DNA from: Alkalilimnicola ehrlichii
GTDB taxonomy: Bacteria > Pseudomonadota > Gammaproteobacteria > Nitrococcales > AK92
Direction: 5' to 3'
Length of the DNA stretch: 64,000 nucleotides
NCBI RefSeq assembly: GCF_003399765.1
Contig: NZ_NFZV01000006.1
Coordinates: forward strand, 1-64,000
Below the pieces are notes generated by a model, which saw nothing but the letters and a program-made list of their open reading frames with translations, was not told where the DNA came from and did not search any database. Within the stretch, counting starts at the first letter, position 1; every line of letters begins with the position of its first letter. The translations under genes and the position numbers were made by a program. Shown one piece after another: positions 35,646-47,949 of this stretch.

Positions 35646-36242
35646 ATGCGTCTGAGCCTCATTCTTCTTGCGCTACTCATGATCGGCGGCTGCGCTAGTA
35701 CGCCCCCAAGCAACATCAACAATGTTTGCGATATTTTCGCCGAGAAACCGCATTGGCAGCGGGCTGCCGAGCGCACCGAACGACAATGGGGTGTGCCGGT
35801 CCACGTACAGATGGCGATCATTCATCAAGAATCGAGCTTTCGAGCACGCGCCCGGCCGCCCCGTAAGCGCTTTCTCGGCATTCCGACTGTACGACCGTCA
35901 TCCGCATATGGGTTTGCGCAAGCCAAAGACGGAACCTGGGACTGGTACCGCGAACAAACCGGGCGCCGCTTTGCACGGCGTACACGCTTCGCCCATGCGA
36001 CCGACTTTATCGGCTGGTACACTGACGTCAGCGCACGTACGCTTGGAATTGCAAAAACCGATGCTCGCAACCAGTACCTGGCTTATCATGAAGGGCACGG
36101 AGGGTTTCGGCGACAAACCTACCGCGACAAGAGCTGGCTGATCGATGTCTCGCATCGGGTGGAGCGCAATGCTCAACGCTACGAGCAGCAACTTCGGGAC
36201 TGCCAGCGAGGGCGTGTACGGCGAGCCCTGAACCCATTTTAG
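35646..36242 (+). CDS. Lipoprotein lytic transglycosylase (SLT domain)
   Basis: 198 residues. The lipoprotein signal is MRLSLILLALLMIGGCAST (Cys at 16). The SLT domain has the catalytic glutamate in MAIIHQESSFRARAR (Glu about 62) and the following SAYGFAQAKDGTWDWY. The C-terminus (YLAYHEGHGGFRR) is a conserved lobe element. It cleaves the glycan strand of peptidoglycan to 1,6-anhydromuropeptides, the substrates of the AmpG-type permease encoded 4 kb away. It is anchored to the outer or inner membrane through its lipid. No operon partner. Confidence 0.88.
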   Translation: MRLSLILLALLMIGGCASTPPSNINNVCDIFAEKPHWQRAAERTERQWGVPVHVQMAIIHQESSFRARARPPRKRFLGIPTVRPSSAYGFAQAKDGTWDWYREQTGRRFARRTRFAHATDFIGWYTDVSARTLGIAKTDARNQYLAYHEGHGGFRRQTYRDKSWLIDVSHRVERNAQRYEQQLRDCQRGRVRRALNPF

Positions 36243-36341
36243 GAAGCGCTGAACAAACCTTACCCACTTGCAGATTCGGCGGGACGGACGCAGGCAGCAA
36301 GGATGTCGGCGTTCTTTGAATCGACGCATGGAAAAGAGAGT

Positions 36342-36620
36342 ATGAGCAACAACGCACCGCATCCGGCACCAGAACAATTAGCCTTGTATCAGTCCGACTA
36401 CTGCCCCTTCTGCGTCCAAGTCCGGATCGCGATGCAAGAGTTAGGGTTAGAACTCGAGATTCGCGACACGACGCGGCAACCGGAGCATCGCCGCGAACTC
36501 ATTGCCGGTGGCGGCCGCGGTACCGTCCCCTGCCTTCGGATCGACCACACTGATGGCGACACGGAGTGGATGTACGAATCCGCCGACATAATCGACTACT
36601 TGAGAACGCATTTCGGCTAA
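36342..36620 (+). CDS. Glutaredoxin family protein
   Basis: 92 residues from the ATG after GAAAAGAGAG; 13 extra residues upstream have no ribosome binding site. The thioredoxin-fold active site is YQSDYCPFCVQVRIAM (CPFC), with the GTVPCLRID cis-proline and the EWMYESADIIDYL glutathione-binding stretch. It reduces disulphides or glutathione mixed disulphides in the cytosol. Short N-terminus. It precedes the converging xthA gene. Confidence 0.88.
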   Translation: MSNNAPHPAPEQLALYQSDYCPFCVQVRIAMQELGLELEIRDTTRQPEHRRELIAGGGRGTVPCLRIDHTDGDTEWMYESADIIDYLRTHFG

Positions 36621-36695
36621 GCAGAAGCGGTCAGCGTCCCTACGGGTACGGCTCGCCGGTAAACGCTCTGCCCGCCGAACCGGCAAATCGAATAA

Positions 36696-37469
36696 CTAGA
36701 ACGGGTAGTCGTATTCCAGCGTCAGAGGCGCATGATCGGAGAAGCGCTCGTCGGTATAGATTGCGGCGCTGCGTATTCTCTCCTTCAATGCCTGCGTAAC
36801 CACATGATAGTCGATCCGCCAGCCGACGTTTTTCGCCCAAGCCTGGCCACGATTCGACCACCAAGTATATTGTTCGGCCTCTTGGTTAACCACACGAAAG
36901 GCGTCGACGAAGCCCAGCTCGTCGAACACGCGCGTAAGCCACGCTCGCTCCTCGGGTAGAAACCCAGAGTTTTTCTGGTTGCTCTTCCAGTTCTTTAGGT
37001 CGATTTCTTTATGCGCGATGTTCCAGTCGCCGCAGATGATGTACTCCCGCCCATTGGTCGACAACTCGCGCAGGTGCTCGTAGAAACGGTCCATGAAATC
37101 GTACTTGACCGCCTGTCGCGCTTCGCTAGAAGAGCCTGATTGCATATAGAGGGAGATGACGGAAAGGTCGCCGAAACGGGCTTCGAGATAACGCCCTTCG
37201 GCATCCACATCGGCCCAACCGATACCAGTCTGTACAGCATCCGGCTCACGTTTGGCGTACAAGGCGACACCGCTATAGCCGGGCTTCTCCGCCGAATGAA
37301 AGAAGGGAAAGTAACCTTCGGGGCGGAAGGTCGCATCCATTAATTGCTCGGGCTTTGCTTTGATTTCCTGCAAACACAGCACGTCCGGCTGCTCCCCGGC
37401 CAACCAATCGAAAAAACCCTTACGGGCAGCGGCTCGGATGCCGTTGACATTAACGGAGGTGATTTTCAT
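36696..37469 (-). CDS. xthA: Exodeoxyribonuclease III
   Basis: 257 residues. The endonuclease/exonuclease/phosphatase fold shows MKITSVNVNGIRAAARKGF, the catalytic glutamate in CLQEIKA, YSGVALYAK, the GDWNIAHKEIDL motif and the C-terminal RIDYHVV and SDHAPLT (His, Asp). It cuts the backbone at abasic sites and removes 3' blocking ends in base-excision repair, and has 3'-5' exonuclease activity. Length matches Escherichia coli XthA (268) and the ExoA-like group. Single gene. Confidence 0.95.
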   Translation of the reverse strand: MKITSVNVNGIRAAARKGFFDWLAGEQPDVLCLQEIKAKPEQLMDATFRPEGYFPFFHSAEKPGYSGVALYAKREPDAVQTGIGWADVDAEGRYLEARFGDLSVISLYMQSGSSSEARQAVKYDFMDRFYEHLRELSTNGREYIICGDWNIAHKEIDLKNWKSNQKNSGFLPEERAWLTRVFDELGFVDAFRVVNQEAEQYTWWSNRGQAWAKNVGWRIDYHVVTQALKERIRSAAIYTDERFSDHAPLTLEYDYPF

Positions 37470-37604
37470 CGTCGTACAAACTCAGTAGGCAAACCCGCGC
37501 GGCCACCTCCTTGCCGCTAGCGGCGGATCTCCTTTCCATTGGCGGGTGCAGCGTTCATAAACGTAACGAGCTTAGGAGGCGGGGCACGACCCGCTCCTTG
37601 CGGA

Positions 37605-37641
37605 TAGAAAAACGGGAAGATGCCCACCGGCATCTCCCCGT
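37605..37641 (-). terminator. Rho-independent terminator of the thiolase gene
   Basis: On the minus strand CGGGGAGATGCC and GGCATCTTCCCG form a stem with one G-T pair, followed by TTTTTC. It begins about 13 bases after the thiolase stop codon. Confidence 0.85.
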
Positions 37642-37653
37642 TGTCATTTTAGC

Positions 37654-38840
37654 TTATATCCGCTCGATCAACGCGGCGATGCCCTGACCGCCACCGATGC
37701 ACATGCTGATAACCGCGTAACGGCCATTGGTACGCTGCAACTCGTAGACCGACTTCACCGTCAGTAACGCGCCGGTTGCACCGATCGGGTGTCCCAGCGA
37801 GATGCCGGAACCGTTCGGGTTGACTTTCGCCATATCCAGGTCGAGATCCCGGCATACGGCAAGTGCCTGTACTGCGAAAGCCTCATTGACTTCCCACAGA
37901 TCGACCTCGTCTTTGGAGACGCCGGTTTTTCAAGCAGCTGCTTGATCGCCGGCACCGGGCCGATTCCCATGTACTTGGGATCGACGCCGGCGACGGTGTA
38001 ACCGACCAGGCGGGCCATCGGCTTCAAGCCGCGCTCTTCGGCGGTTTCACGCGCCATCATCACGACCGCCGCGGCAGCATCGTTGATCGAGGAAGCGTTA
38101 CCGGCGGTAACCGTGCCGTCCTTTTTGAACACCGGCCGCATTTTGCTCATGCCAGCGGCATCGACTTCGCGACGCGGATTTTCGTCCGTATCGAAGACAA
38201 CCGTACCCTTACGGGTCTTCATCTCGATCGGCAGGATTTGGCTCTTGAAGTGGCCGGCATCGATCGCGGCAACCGCGCGACGGTGGCTTTCGGCAGCCGC
38301 TTCGTCCTGATCTTCGCGGGAAATACCCCACTTTTCGGCGATATTTTCGGCCGTGATGCCCATATGGCACTTGTCGAACGGATCGGTCAGCGCACCGACC
38401 ATGGCATCGACTGTGCTGCCATCGCCCATCCGCTGCCCCCACCGCATAGCAGGCAACCAGTAAGGCACGCGAGACATTGCTTCGGCACCACCGCCGACCG
38501 TGCAATCGGCCTGGCCCAGTTCGATGTAGCTGGCAGCAGTACAAATTGCCTGCAAGCCGCTACCGCACAGCCGGTTCAGCGTCAGCGCCGGCGTCTCGTA
38601 GGGCATGCCGGCCGTAACTGAGGTATAACGGGCCAAATACATGTCGCGCGGCTCCGTGTGCACGACACTGCCGATGACGGTATGACCAACATCCGAGGGC
38701 GCGACGCCGGCACGCTGCACAGCTTCGCGAACGACCGTTGCCGCCAGGTCTCCCAGAGGCATGTCCTTTAAACTGCCACCGTAGCTACCAATAGCCGAAC
38801 GGACAGCCCCAACGATGACGACTTCACGGTTATCGCTCAT
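37654..38840 (-). CDS. Acetyl-CoA C-acetyltransferase (thiolase; frameshifted)
   Basis: MSDNREVVIVGAVRSAIGSY starts after GGGAG. The active-site cysteine lies in LCGSGLQAICTAASYIELG. The frame breaks at a five-T run on the plus strand (37926-37930). One extra base yields a 395-residue protein ending with NEAFAVQALAV, SGISLGHPIGATGALL and CIGGGQGIAALIERI, the conserved His and second Cys. The enzyme condenses two acetyl-CoA or cleaves 3-ketoacyl-CoA. A terminator follows. The gene is not in a visible beta-oxidation or PHA operon, so the physiological direction is open. Confidence 0.92.
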
Positions 38841-39605
38841 GAACTTTTCTCCCTTTTCAATACTATAGATTGCCGTGGCGGATTGCCGGAACGTAAATAT
38901 TGACCGGACCGTCACTTGGCGAATTCGAGCCCACAAAATCCCTTGTAGGCGATGGCATTCTAGGAGTCTGGGCGGTAGAAATCCAGAGGCGTCGGCTGCA
39001 AACCGCATCGTAACGGCATACGCCTTGGGTCTGCCGAGCTCTGACTGGCTACCGCCCAGACGCCTGGCCAGCGCAGGACACTCCTGTCGATCCTGACGCA
39101 GCGCAACATGAAACCAAACGCCCGTCAAGTCGCGATGATAACCAGCCACCTTGATCGCGAATCATTGCTCGGTCAAAATATGACTCCGATCACGCAACTA
39201 GCCGACGTTCGGGTTGATGCGAAAGCGTCTTATCCGTCGCCCCATCGGTCAGGTGCGTTGCGCGCGGCTGCCACTTGCAAGTCGCGGCAGAATTACGGTT
39301 GGCATTCGCCGAACGCCAACCGTACGTCGTCACACTTATGATTTGCCGGCCTGCTGAACAGGCAAATCTAAGCATGAAGGCGTACGAGCGCAGCACTTGC
39401 CGCAAGCTGCCCGCTCCTAGGCCTGCTCCGCAAAACGGCAGCATGGCCCGGACGCAATCGCCGGCCTTAGCATGGCTGGGATGAAAAATTTGGTTACGTC
39501 TCGAAAGGGACGTATCGATTACTAAGAGTAAAGGCCAGCGGCCCTATTGCCTCATCGGCGGATCAAAAGTCCGCAGGGTGTGGTGGAGATACCTAAGGAG
39601 GACGA
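38841..39605. other. Long intergenic region with two inverted repeats
   Basis: Between divergent thiolase and icd. No protein-like frame. Two inverted repeats lie close together: TACGGTTGGC/GCCAACCGTA (39294-39303 and 39315-39324) and GATTTGCC/GGCAAATC (39340-39347 and 39361-39368). A strong AAGGAGGA site precedes icd. The repeats may be operators or terminator remnants; both genes' promoters must lie here. Confidence 0.5.
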
Positions 39606-40942
<1,337 letters not shown>

Positions 40943-40947
40943 AAGAG

Positions 40948-41364
40948 ATGATCGCATCCGGCCGGACGCCGCATACCGTCGCCGACCTGATGAACCCAAG
41001 CCCCATTTCGGTCGCACCGGAGACGACGGTAGAAGACGCCATGCACCTGATGCGGGAGAAACGCATTAGCAGTGTTATGAGCCAACCTGGTAACGACGGT
41101 CAATGGGGCATCATGACCCAGCGCGACGTGCTCTCCCGCATTGTTGCGGCCAACCGCTCGCCCAACAGCGCCACGGTGGGCGAGGTTGCCAGCAAACCGC
41201 TGATCACGGTTCCCGCCGACATGACGCTGCACGAATGTGCAGACAGAATGTCGCAGTCCAACATTCGTCGTGTCGCCGTGGTCGATGCCGGCGGCGAACC
41301 GATCGGAATCATCTCCGATACGGATATTTTCGCCAGCGTCGAGCATTTCGGGCTTCCCGAGTAA
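40948..41364 (+). CDS. CBS-domain pair, possibly the C-terminus of isocitrate dehydrogenase
   Basis: 138 residues from the first available ATG: a tandem CBS pair with TVADLMNPSPISVAPETTVE, EKRISS, the first-CBS end WGIMTQRDVL, then ATVGEVASKPLITVPADMTL, NIRRVAVVDAGGEPIGIISD. CBS pairs bind adenosyl nucleotides and regulate attached enzymes. The same frame extends upstream to about 40855 with a charged, coding-like linker ([20 protein letters not shown]) but without a start codon. With the one-base correction at 40850-40853 the reading frame joins isocitrate dehydrogenase in a 586-residue chain. A separate small CBS protein cannot be excluded. A terminator follows. Confidence 0.8.
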   Translation: MIASGRTPHTVADLMNPSPISVAPETTVEDAMHLMREKRISSVMSQPGNDGQWGIMTQRDVLSRIVAANRSPNSATVGEVASKPLITVPADMTLHECADRMSQSNIRRVAVVDAGGEPIGIISDTDIFASVEHFGLPE

Positions 41365-41390
41365 GACCGACTCTAGACGAAAAATAGGCA

Positions 41391-41421
41391 GCGGCCGTAG
41401 CGATAAACTCGCTACGGCCGC
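41391..41421 (+). terminator. Rho-independent terminator after icd/CBS
   Basis: A perfect 13-bp stem, GCGGCCGTAGCGA / TCGCTACGGCCGC, with a 5-base loop. T-rich sequence follows after a short gap (CACCTTTTGCCCTTTATTTTTT). Confidence 0.85.
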
Positions 41422-41546
41422 CACCTTTTGCCCTTTATTTTTTCCACAACACAGACTACAACCGATAGCGATCACCATACGCTAGTCCGGCACGCGTATC
41501 GGTATGCGCTGAAATCTACTTACGAGCAGCAGAGCGAGTAATAGGC

Positions 41547-44186
41547 GTGAACGATAACAATAGCGAAGCCCCTCTCCGAGAGGATATCCGGCAGCTCGGC
41601 GAGCTGTTGGGCGAGACCTTGCGCCAGCAAGGTAGTCGAGAACTTTACGATACCGTCGAACGTATTCGACAACTGTCGAAGTTGGCACGCAGTGGCGAGG
41701 AGAACGCTGCTCGAAAATTGGAAGAGGCACTGGAAGATCTTCCCGAAGAACTGATTCTCCCTGTAGTACGCGCTTTTTCGCATTTTTTATCGCTGGCCAA
41801 TATTGCCGAACAACATCACCGGGTGCGGCGAAGCCGGTTATGGGCACGCGATACCGAAGCGCCGCCGCTGCGAGGCTCGCTGGAAGACGTCTTCGATCGG
41901 CTGGCCGAAGTGCCGGACGAAACGCTATTCGAAGCGGTGCGCCGACTCGATATTAACCTGGTACTGACCGCTCACCCGACTGAAGTCAGCCGTCGCACGC
42001 TCTTGCAAAAGTACAACCGCATTGCGTCCTTGCTCGGCGAGAAAGACCGGCCAGACCTGACGCCGGACGAGCGCGACGAGCTCAGGCGCGCGCTGCGGCG
42101 CGAGGTCGTCGCGATCTGGCTGACCGACGAAATTCGCCAACGCCGCCCAACGCCGCTGGACGAGGCCCGCTGGGGCTTTACCGTGGTCGAGCAAACCTTG
42201 TGGCATGCTATCCCGCGCTTTGCCCGGCGCCTGGACAAAACCCTGCTCGCCCGCACCGGCCGACGACTGCCGTTGAATGTGATGCCGATTCATTTTGGCT
42301 CTTGGATGGGCGGCGACCGGGACGGCAATCCCCGCGTCACCCACCGTATTACGGCCGAAGCTTGCCTGCTGGCACGTTGGATGGCTAATTCGCTGTACGA
42401 ACAAGAGTTGACCGAGTTGATCAGCGAACTGTCCATGCAATGCGCGACGGACGATATTCGCGCGCTGGCAGACCATGCGCACGAACCCTATCGGGCGCTG
42501 CTTAAACGGGTCCGCGCCCGCGTTCGGCTTACGCAACAGTGGGTCGAAGCCCGCTTGGCCGGGCGCCGGCCGCAGGACGGCGAGATATTTCAGCGCAAGG
42601 AAGAATTACTCGCGCCGCTATTGGCCTGTTATCAGTCCTTACAGACCTGTGGCGCAGGCGACGTTGCCGACGGCCGGCTACTCGATCTGATCCGGCGGGT
42701 AGAGTGCTTTGGGCTCACCCTAATGCGCGTCGATATCCGCCAAGAAGCGGACCGCCATAATGCAGCACTTGACGCGATAACACGCGAACTCGGCTTAGGC
42801 TCTTATCTGGAATGGACGGAGTCCCAACGACAGGAGTTCCTGATTCGGGAGTTGGAAAACCGCCGCCCGCTCACTCCCCAAAACTTCGAGGCCGACGAGG
42901 AAGTCGCGGAGGTACTGGCTACCTTCCGCACGATTGCCGAGCAAAATTCGGAGTCGCTCGGAGCCTATGTGATATCGATGGCCTCCCGGCCGTCGGACAT
43001 ACTGGCGGTACAGCTGCTGCAAAAGGAAGCCGGCGTAGCGCAGCCGCTACGGGTCGTCCCCTTGTTCGAAACGCTCAACGACCTTCGCGGCGCACACGAA
43101 ACGCTGCGGCAGCTATTGGATATTCCGTGGTACCGCAACCGTCTGCAAGGCCATCAAGAGGTGATGATCGGCTACTCGGACTCGGGGAAAGACGCCGGTC
43201 ATCTCAGCGCTGCCTGGGCGCTGTATGAAACTCAGGAAGCGCTGGTGAAATTGTTCCGCGATGCCGGCATCAAGCTCACCCTCTTCCACGGCCGCGGCGG
43301 GTCGATCGGCCGCGGCGGCGGCCCGACCCACGCCGCGATTTTGTCGCAGCCGCCGGGTTCGGTCGATGGCAGCCTACGGGTAACCGAGCAAGGCGAAGTC
43401 ATCCAGGCCAAGTTCGGCATGCGGGCCATCGCCCTGCGCAACCTGGAGCTTTACACTACCGCCGTGCTGGAAGCCTCCCTACGGCCGCCCAAGCCGCCGC
43501 AACCGCAGTGGCGCGACGTCATGCACCGGCTTTCGGAGACGGCCATGCAGCGCTACCGAGGCCTGGTCAAGGAAACGCCCGCATTCATCGACTATTTCCG
43601 TTCCGCCACGCCGGAGCACGAAATCAGCTGGCTAACCATCGGCAGCCGCCCTGCGCGGCGTAAACCGACAACCGGCGTTGAAGGGCTACGGGCGATCCCG
43701 TGGATCTTTGCTTGGACCCAAACACGGCTACTACTACCCGCTTGGCTGGGCGTCGGGACTGCGCTGCGGGAAGTGCTCGATGCCGGTCACGAAGCCGAGC
43801 TGCGGGCGATGTTCGAAGAATGGCCGTTCTTCCGGGCCTTTATCGACATGGTTGGCATGGTGTTGGCGAAAGGCGATCCGAACGTAGCGGCCCATTACGA
43901 CCGCCGCCTGGTACCGCCGGAGCTGCATGGCTTGGGCGAGAGCCTGCGCGAGGATTTCCGCAATACCTTAGAAGCCGTACTGCAAGTGACAGACCAAGAC
44001 CACCCGCTCGGCGACTTCCCGATCGCCCGCCGATCGGTGGAGGTTCGTAACCCCTACGTCGATCCGCTCAACCTCATTCAGGTCGAGCTTCTGTATCGGG
44101 TTCGACACGGGCGAGAAGAGCAAGTTCGCAAATCCTTGATGGTCGCCATTAACGGCATTGCGGCCGGAATGCGCAATACCGGTTGA
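41547..44186 (+). CDS. ppc: Phosphoenolpyruvate carboxylase
   Basis: 879 residues, complete. Signatures: the catalytic His motif [13 protein letters not shown] (about 130), [15 protein letters not shown], the [10 protein letters not shown] loop (about 542), [15 protein letters not shown] and the C-terminal [11 protein letters not shown]. It carboxylates PEP with bicarbonate to oxaloacetate, replenishing the TCA cycle, and is typically a homotetramer allosterically inhibited by aspartate. GTG start, weak ribosome binding site. It follows icd in the same orientation after a terminator, so probably is separately expressed. No frame break in this long gene. Confidence 0.96.
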   Translation: MNDNNSEAPLREDIRQLGELLGETLRQQGSRELYDTVERIRQLSKLARSGEENAARKLEEALEDLPEELILPVVRAFSHFLSLANIAEQHHRVRRSRLWARDTEAPPLRGSLEDVFDRLAEVPDETLFEAVRRLDINLVLTAHPTEVSRRTLLQKYNRIASLLGEKDRPDLTPDERDELRRALRREVVAIWLTDEIRQRRPTPLDEARWGFTVVEQTLWHAIPRFARRLDKTLLARTGRRLPLNVMPIHFGSWMGGDRDGNPRVTHRITAEACLLARWMANSLYEQELTELISELSMQCATDDIRALADHAHEPYRALLKRVRARVRLTQQWVEARLAGRRPQDGEIFQRKEELLAPLLACYQSLQTCGAGDVADGRLLDLIRRVECFGLTLMRVDIRQEADRHNAALDAITRELGLGSYLEWTESQRQEFLIRELENRRPLTPQNFEADEEVAEVLATFRTIAEQNSESLGAYVISMASRPSDILAVQLLQKEAGVAQPLRVVPLFETLNDLRGAHETLRQLLDIPWYRNRLQGHQEVMIGYSDSGKDAGHLSAAWALYETQEALVKLFRDAGIKLTLFHGRGGSIGRGGGPTHAAILSQPPGSVDGSLRVTEQGEVIQAKFGMRAIALRNLELYTTAVLEASLRPPKPPQPQWRDVMHRLSETAMQRYRGLVKETPAFIDYFRSATPEHEISWLTIGSRPARRKPTTGVEGLRAIPWIFAWTQTRLLLPAWLGVGTALREVLDAGHEAELRAMFEEWPFFRAFIDMVGMVLAKGDPNVAAHYDRRLVPPELHGLGESLREDFRNTLEAVLQVTDQDHPLGDFPIARRSVEVRNPYVDPLNLIQVELLYRVRHGREEQVRKSLMVAINGIAAGMRNTG

Positions 44187-44244
44187 TCGCGGCGCCCGCT
44201 GGCGGCAGACTTGCCGCCAGCGGGACAGCCGAGATGGAACCACA

Positions 44245-44895
44245 ATGAGCGACAAAACCTACCAACAAGCCTTTATCGACTTTGCCCTTGCAACCGACGT
44301 ATTGCGGTTTGGCGAGTTCACCCTCAAATCGGGCCGTCGCAGCCCCTATTTCTTCAATGCCGGGCTTTTTAATACCGGCCGGACATTGGCCGAGTTAGGC
44401 CGTTTTTACGCCCGTGCCGTCATTGAGGCCGGCGTTGAGTTCGACATGGTGTTCGGGCCCGCCTATAAGGGCATACCGCTTGCGAGCGCGTTAGCGATTG
44501 CGCTCGCCGACGAGCATGGCCGGGACGTGCCGTTTGCCTTTAACCGCAAGGAAGCCAAGGATCATGGCGAGGGCGGTACGCTTGTCGGCGCACCCTTGGC
44601 CGGCAAAGTACTCGTCATCGACGATGTGATCTCCGCCGGCACATCGGTGCGGGAATCGGCAACGCTGATCGATGCCGCCGGCGCCGAACTGGCAGGCGTA
44701 GCCATTGCCCTGGATCGGCAAGAGCGCGGCACAGGCAGCCAGTCGGCGGTGCAGGAAGTAGCGACCCAGTTCAAGGTGCCCGTCGTGAGCATTGCATCGT
44801 TGGATACGCTCGTGGATTATTTAACGCAGAAAGGCGAGCTTGCGCAGGAACTGGCAGCCGTCCAGGCTTACCGTCACGAGTACGGCACCCGCTAA
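44245..44895 (+). CDS. pyrE: Orotate phosphoribosyltransferase
   Basis: 216 residues. [20 protein letters not shown] at the start, [13 protein letters not shown], the hood loop [14 protein letters not shown] and the PRPP-binding [17 protein letters not shown] define OPRTase. It converts orotate and PRPP to orotidine monophosphate in pyrimidine synthesis. Length equals Escherichia coli PyrE. It lies 9 bases before the phosphofructokinase gene, with the stop close to a ribosome binding site, so the two are co-transcribed. The usual algC-argB neighbours lie nearby on the opposite strand. Confidence 0.95.
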   Translation: MSDKTYQQAFIDFALATDVLRFGEFTLKSGRRSPYFFNAGLFNTGRTLAELGRFYARAVIEAGVEFDMVFGPAYKGIPLASALAIALADEHGRDVPFAFNRKEAKDHGEGGTLVGAPLAGKVLVIDDVISAGTSVRESATLIDAAGAELAGVAIALDRQERGTGSQSAVQEVATQFKVPVVSIASLDTLVDYLTQKGELAQELAAVQAYRHEYGTR

Positions 44896-44904
44896 GGAAA
44901 CCCT

Positions 44905-45906
44905 ATGTGGAAAATACCCAGCCCTAAACGATGCCGCGATTTAAAGCGCCTAGCTGTCCTCACCAGCGGCGGCGATGCGCCGGGGATGAACGCTGCTATC
45001 CGGGCCGTCGCCCGGACCGCATTAGCCCGCGGCGTCGAAGTATATGGGGTCAGCAAAGGGTATAGCGGGCTAGTGAATGGGGATTGGCAGTGTATGGATC
45101 GCACCTCGGTGGCGAATATTCTGCAAACCGGCGGTACAATCCTCAAAACCGATCGCAGCGATGCGTTTCGCGATCCGCAGGTACGGGCGGATACCGCCGA
45201 ACGACTACGCGCTGCCGGCATCGAGGCGTTAGTCGTCATCGGCGGCGACGGCTCGTTGACCGGGGCGCACCGGCTGGAAGAGGAAACCGGTTTTCCGGTC
45301 ATCGGCTTACCGGGCACGATCGACAACGATATTTTCGGCACTGAGGACACCATCGGTTTCGACACGGCGGTGAATACCGCTTTGGAATCGATCGATAAAC
45401 TGCGCGATACCGCGACTTCGCACGAGCGTGTTTTCGTCGTCGAGGTCATGGGGCGAAGCTCGGGCTTTATCGCCACCTCCGTCGGCATCGCCGGCGGTGC
45501 CGAGAACATCATCATGCCCGGCCACCCGATCGACTTCCAATTGATCTGCGAACGGCTCAACGACAGCCTGCGGCGCCGCAAGTTCTCCAGCCTGATCGTT
45601 ATCGCCGAAGGCGAGGACCCACAACTGACGAGCCAGTTGACGCATGACCTCGGTGTGGCCGGCTATCCGGCCAGAGCCTGCATCCTCGGCCACGTACAGC
45701 GCGGGGGAAGCCCAACCGGCCACGACCGCGTACTGGCCTCGTATCTGGGCAGCGTTGCGGTCGATTATCTGTTAGCGGGGACGTCGAACGTCATGGTCGG
45801 CGTGCGCAAGGCTGAAGTGGTCACCGTACCGCTGCAAGATATTGTCAGCAACAAAAAAGTGGTTCCCGACGAACTCATAGATCTTGCCCAGATACTCGCC
45901 ACCTAG
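44905..45906 (+). CDS. pfkA: 6-phosphofructokinase, ATP type
   Basis: 333 residues. LTSGGDAPGMNAAIRAVART binds the phosphate donor. The IGGDGSLTGAHRLEEE motif has the Gly of ATP-dependent enzymes rather than Asp of PPi-dependent ones. PGTIDNDIFGTEDTIGFDTAV holds the catalytic Asp, and EVMGRSSGFIA and RPPTG-type HVQRGGSPTGHDRVLAS follow. It phosphorylates fructose-6-phosphate to fructose-1,6-bisphosphate. The N-terminus (MWKIPSPKRCRDLKR) is slightly extended; a good AAGGAAA site supports it. Probably an operon with pyrE. A hairpin lies downstream at 45967. Confidence 0.9.
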   Translation: MWKIPSPKRCRDLKRLAVLTSGGDAPGMNAAIRAVARTALARGVEVYGVSKGYSGLVNGDWQCMDRTSVANILQTGGTILKTDRSDAFRDPQVRADTAERLRAAGIEALVVIGGDGSLTGAHRLEEETGFPVIGLPGTIDNDIFGTEDTIGFDTAVNTALESIDKLRDTATSHERVFVVEVMGRSSGFIATSVGIAGGAENIIMPGHPIDFQLICERLNDSLRRRKFSSLIVIAEGEDPQLTSQLTHDLGVAGYPARACILGHVQRGGSPTGHDRVLASYLGSVAVDYLLAGTSNVMVGVRKAEVVTVPLQDIVSNKKVVPDELIDLAQILAT

Positions 45907-45966
45907 ACACTGCATGATAACTTTGGCTTCCGGGGCCAAACCGAACAGGCCAACCGGAAGAAAAGC

Positions 45967-45994
45967 GCTGGGAGCGACATGACGTGCTCCCAGC
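45967..45994. terminator. Hairpin after pfkA
   Basis: GCTGGGAGC and GCTCCCAGC form a perfect 9-bp stem with a 10-base loop. Weakly T-rich flanks occur on both sides (TTGTTTTAATTACC on the plus strand, CTTTTCTTCC on the minus). Confidence 0.6.
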
Positions 45995-46193
45995 ATTACC
46001 TTGTTTTAATTACCTTCTTTCTGCTCTTGATGCTTAACGGTAGCGATCTTCCCCTCTTTTTCGTTATATACGTTAGGATGTAGATAACGGAGATGATTCG
46101 TTGATTTTCAGATGAATTATAAAATGATCTCGGGTCTCGCTTCGCCATTCGCCCGAGACGGCAACAGCGACAGGAAAACAAGAAGAAACGACC

Positions 46194-46835
46194 ATGAAGG
46201 CAACCGTCAGGCTTTTTCAACTCGTCCTACCCCTGTGTTTAGCGCTGCCGGTGCTCGGCGAAGCACGGCTATATCGCTGGGTGGACGAACACGGCAATGT
46301 GCATTACAGCGACCATGTGCCACCGGAGCACGCGCATCAGGGGCGCGACGTAAAAAGCTCGGACGGCCGAACGCTTGATCGCGTAGCACCCGCGCGCTCC
46401 CGCGAAGAAATCGAGGCGGAAAAGCGGCAACAGCAAGCGGAAGCAGAGACACGCCGGCGCTTGGAAGAGGAAGCCGCACGACAAGCCGAACACGACCGGG
46501 TATTAAGGCTTACCTTCTCCAGCGTGCGGGATATCGAACGCATTCGGGACGATCGTATCGAAGCCTTGCGCGGCCGCATTCATCTTGCCGAAGGCCGAAT
46601 CGTCAACCTGGAAGGTCAGCTTAACCAAGCTCGCCAACGGGCCGCCGACTTAGAGCGTTCCGGGCGCGATGCCGACGACGCTCACGAGCGCATCCAGGTG
46701 CTACGTGCTCGTATTGAGGAAAACCAGGTCTTCATCGCCACGACAGAAGCCGAAATCGCCACGACGGAAGCCCGCTACGAGGCCGATATCGAGCGCTTCC
46801 AGTACCTGCTCAGGCGAGAGGCGGCGGAACGCTAG
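46194..46835 (+). CDS. Exported DUF4124 protein with coiled coil
   Basis: 213 residues. A signal peptide (LFQLVLPLCLALPVLGEA) is followed at once by the DUF4124 motif RLYRWVDEHGNVHYSDHVPP. After that comes a long charged coiled coil (EEIEAEKRQQQAEAETRR, then RIRDDRIEALRGRIHLAEG and ERIQVLRARIEENQVF). DUF4124 proteins are periplasmic and widespread in gammaproteobacteria; the function is not known. Flanked by hairpins on both sides. Confidence 0.88.
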   Translation: MKATVRLFQLVLPLCLALPVLGEARLYRWVDEHGNVHYSDHVPPEHAHQGRDVKSSDGRTLDRVAPARSREEIEAEKRQQQAEAETRRRLEEEAARQAEHDRVLRLTFSSVRDIERIRDDRIEALRGRIHLAEGRIVNLEGQLNQARQRAADLERSGRDADDAHERIQVLRARIEENQVFIATTEAEIATTEARYEADIERFQYLLRREAAER

Positions 46836-46838
46836 GGG

Positions 46839-46865
46839 GCCTGTAGCCCCTTACGGGGCACAGGC
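46839..46865. terminator. Hairpin between the DUF4124 gene and argB
   Basis: GCCTGT-A-GCCCC and GGGGC-ACAGGC pair with one bulged A and a four-base loop, just after the DUF4124 stop. No T-run. Confidence 0.4.
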
Positions 46866-46950
46866 GATAACTTCCGCAAGCACCCTGCTAAGGCGGGGCT
46901 TTATGGGTTGGCAAGCCTGGGGCGCGTGCCCCTTTCGGTGCTCGGGACGC

Positions 46951-47913
<963 letters not shown>

Positions 47914-47949
47914 TCAAGCTTAAGTGGCCGCTAACACGCTCGTAGAAGG

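Noticed and set aside
38841-39149. An N-terminal extension of the thiolase by about 100 residues.
   Set aside because: The conserved thiolase start MSDNREVVIVG has a good ribosome binding site and the extension has no conservation, so the start at 38840 was used.
39190-39444. An 84-codon minus-strand frame in the icd upstream region.
   Set aside because: No family resemblance, no ribosome binding site and it spans inverted repeats; probably non-coding regulatory DNA.
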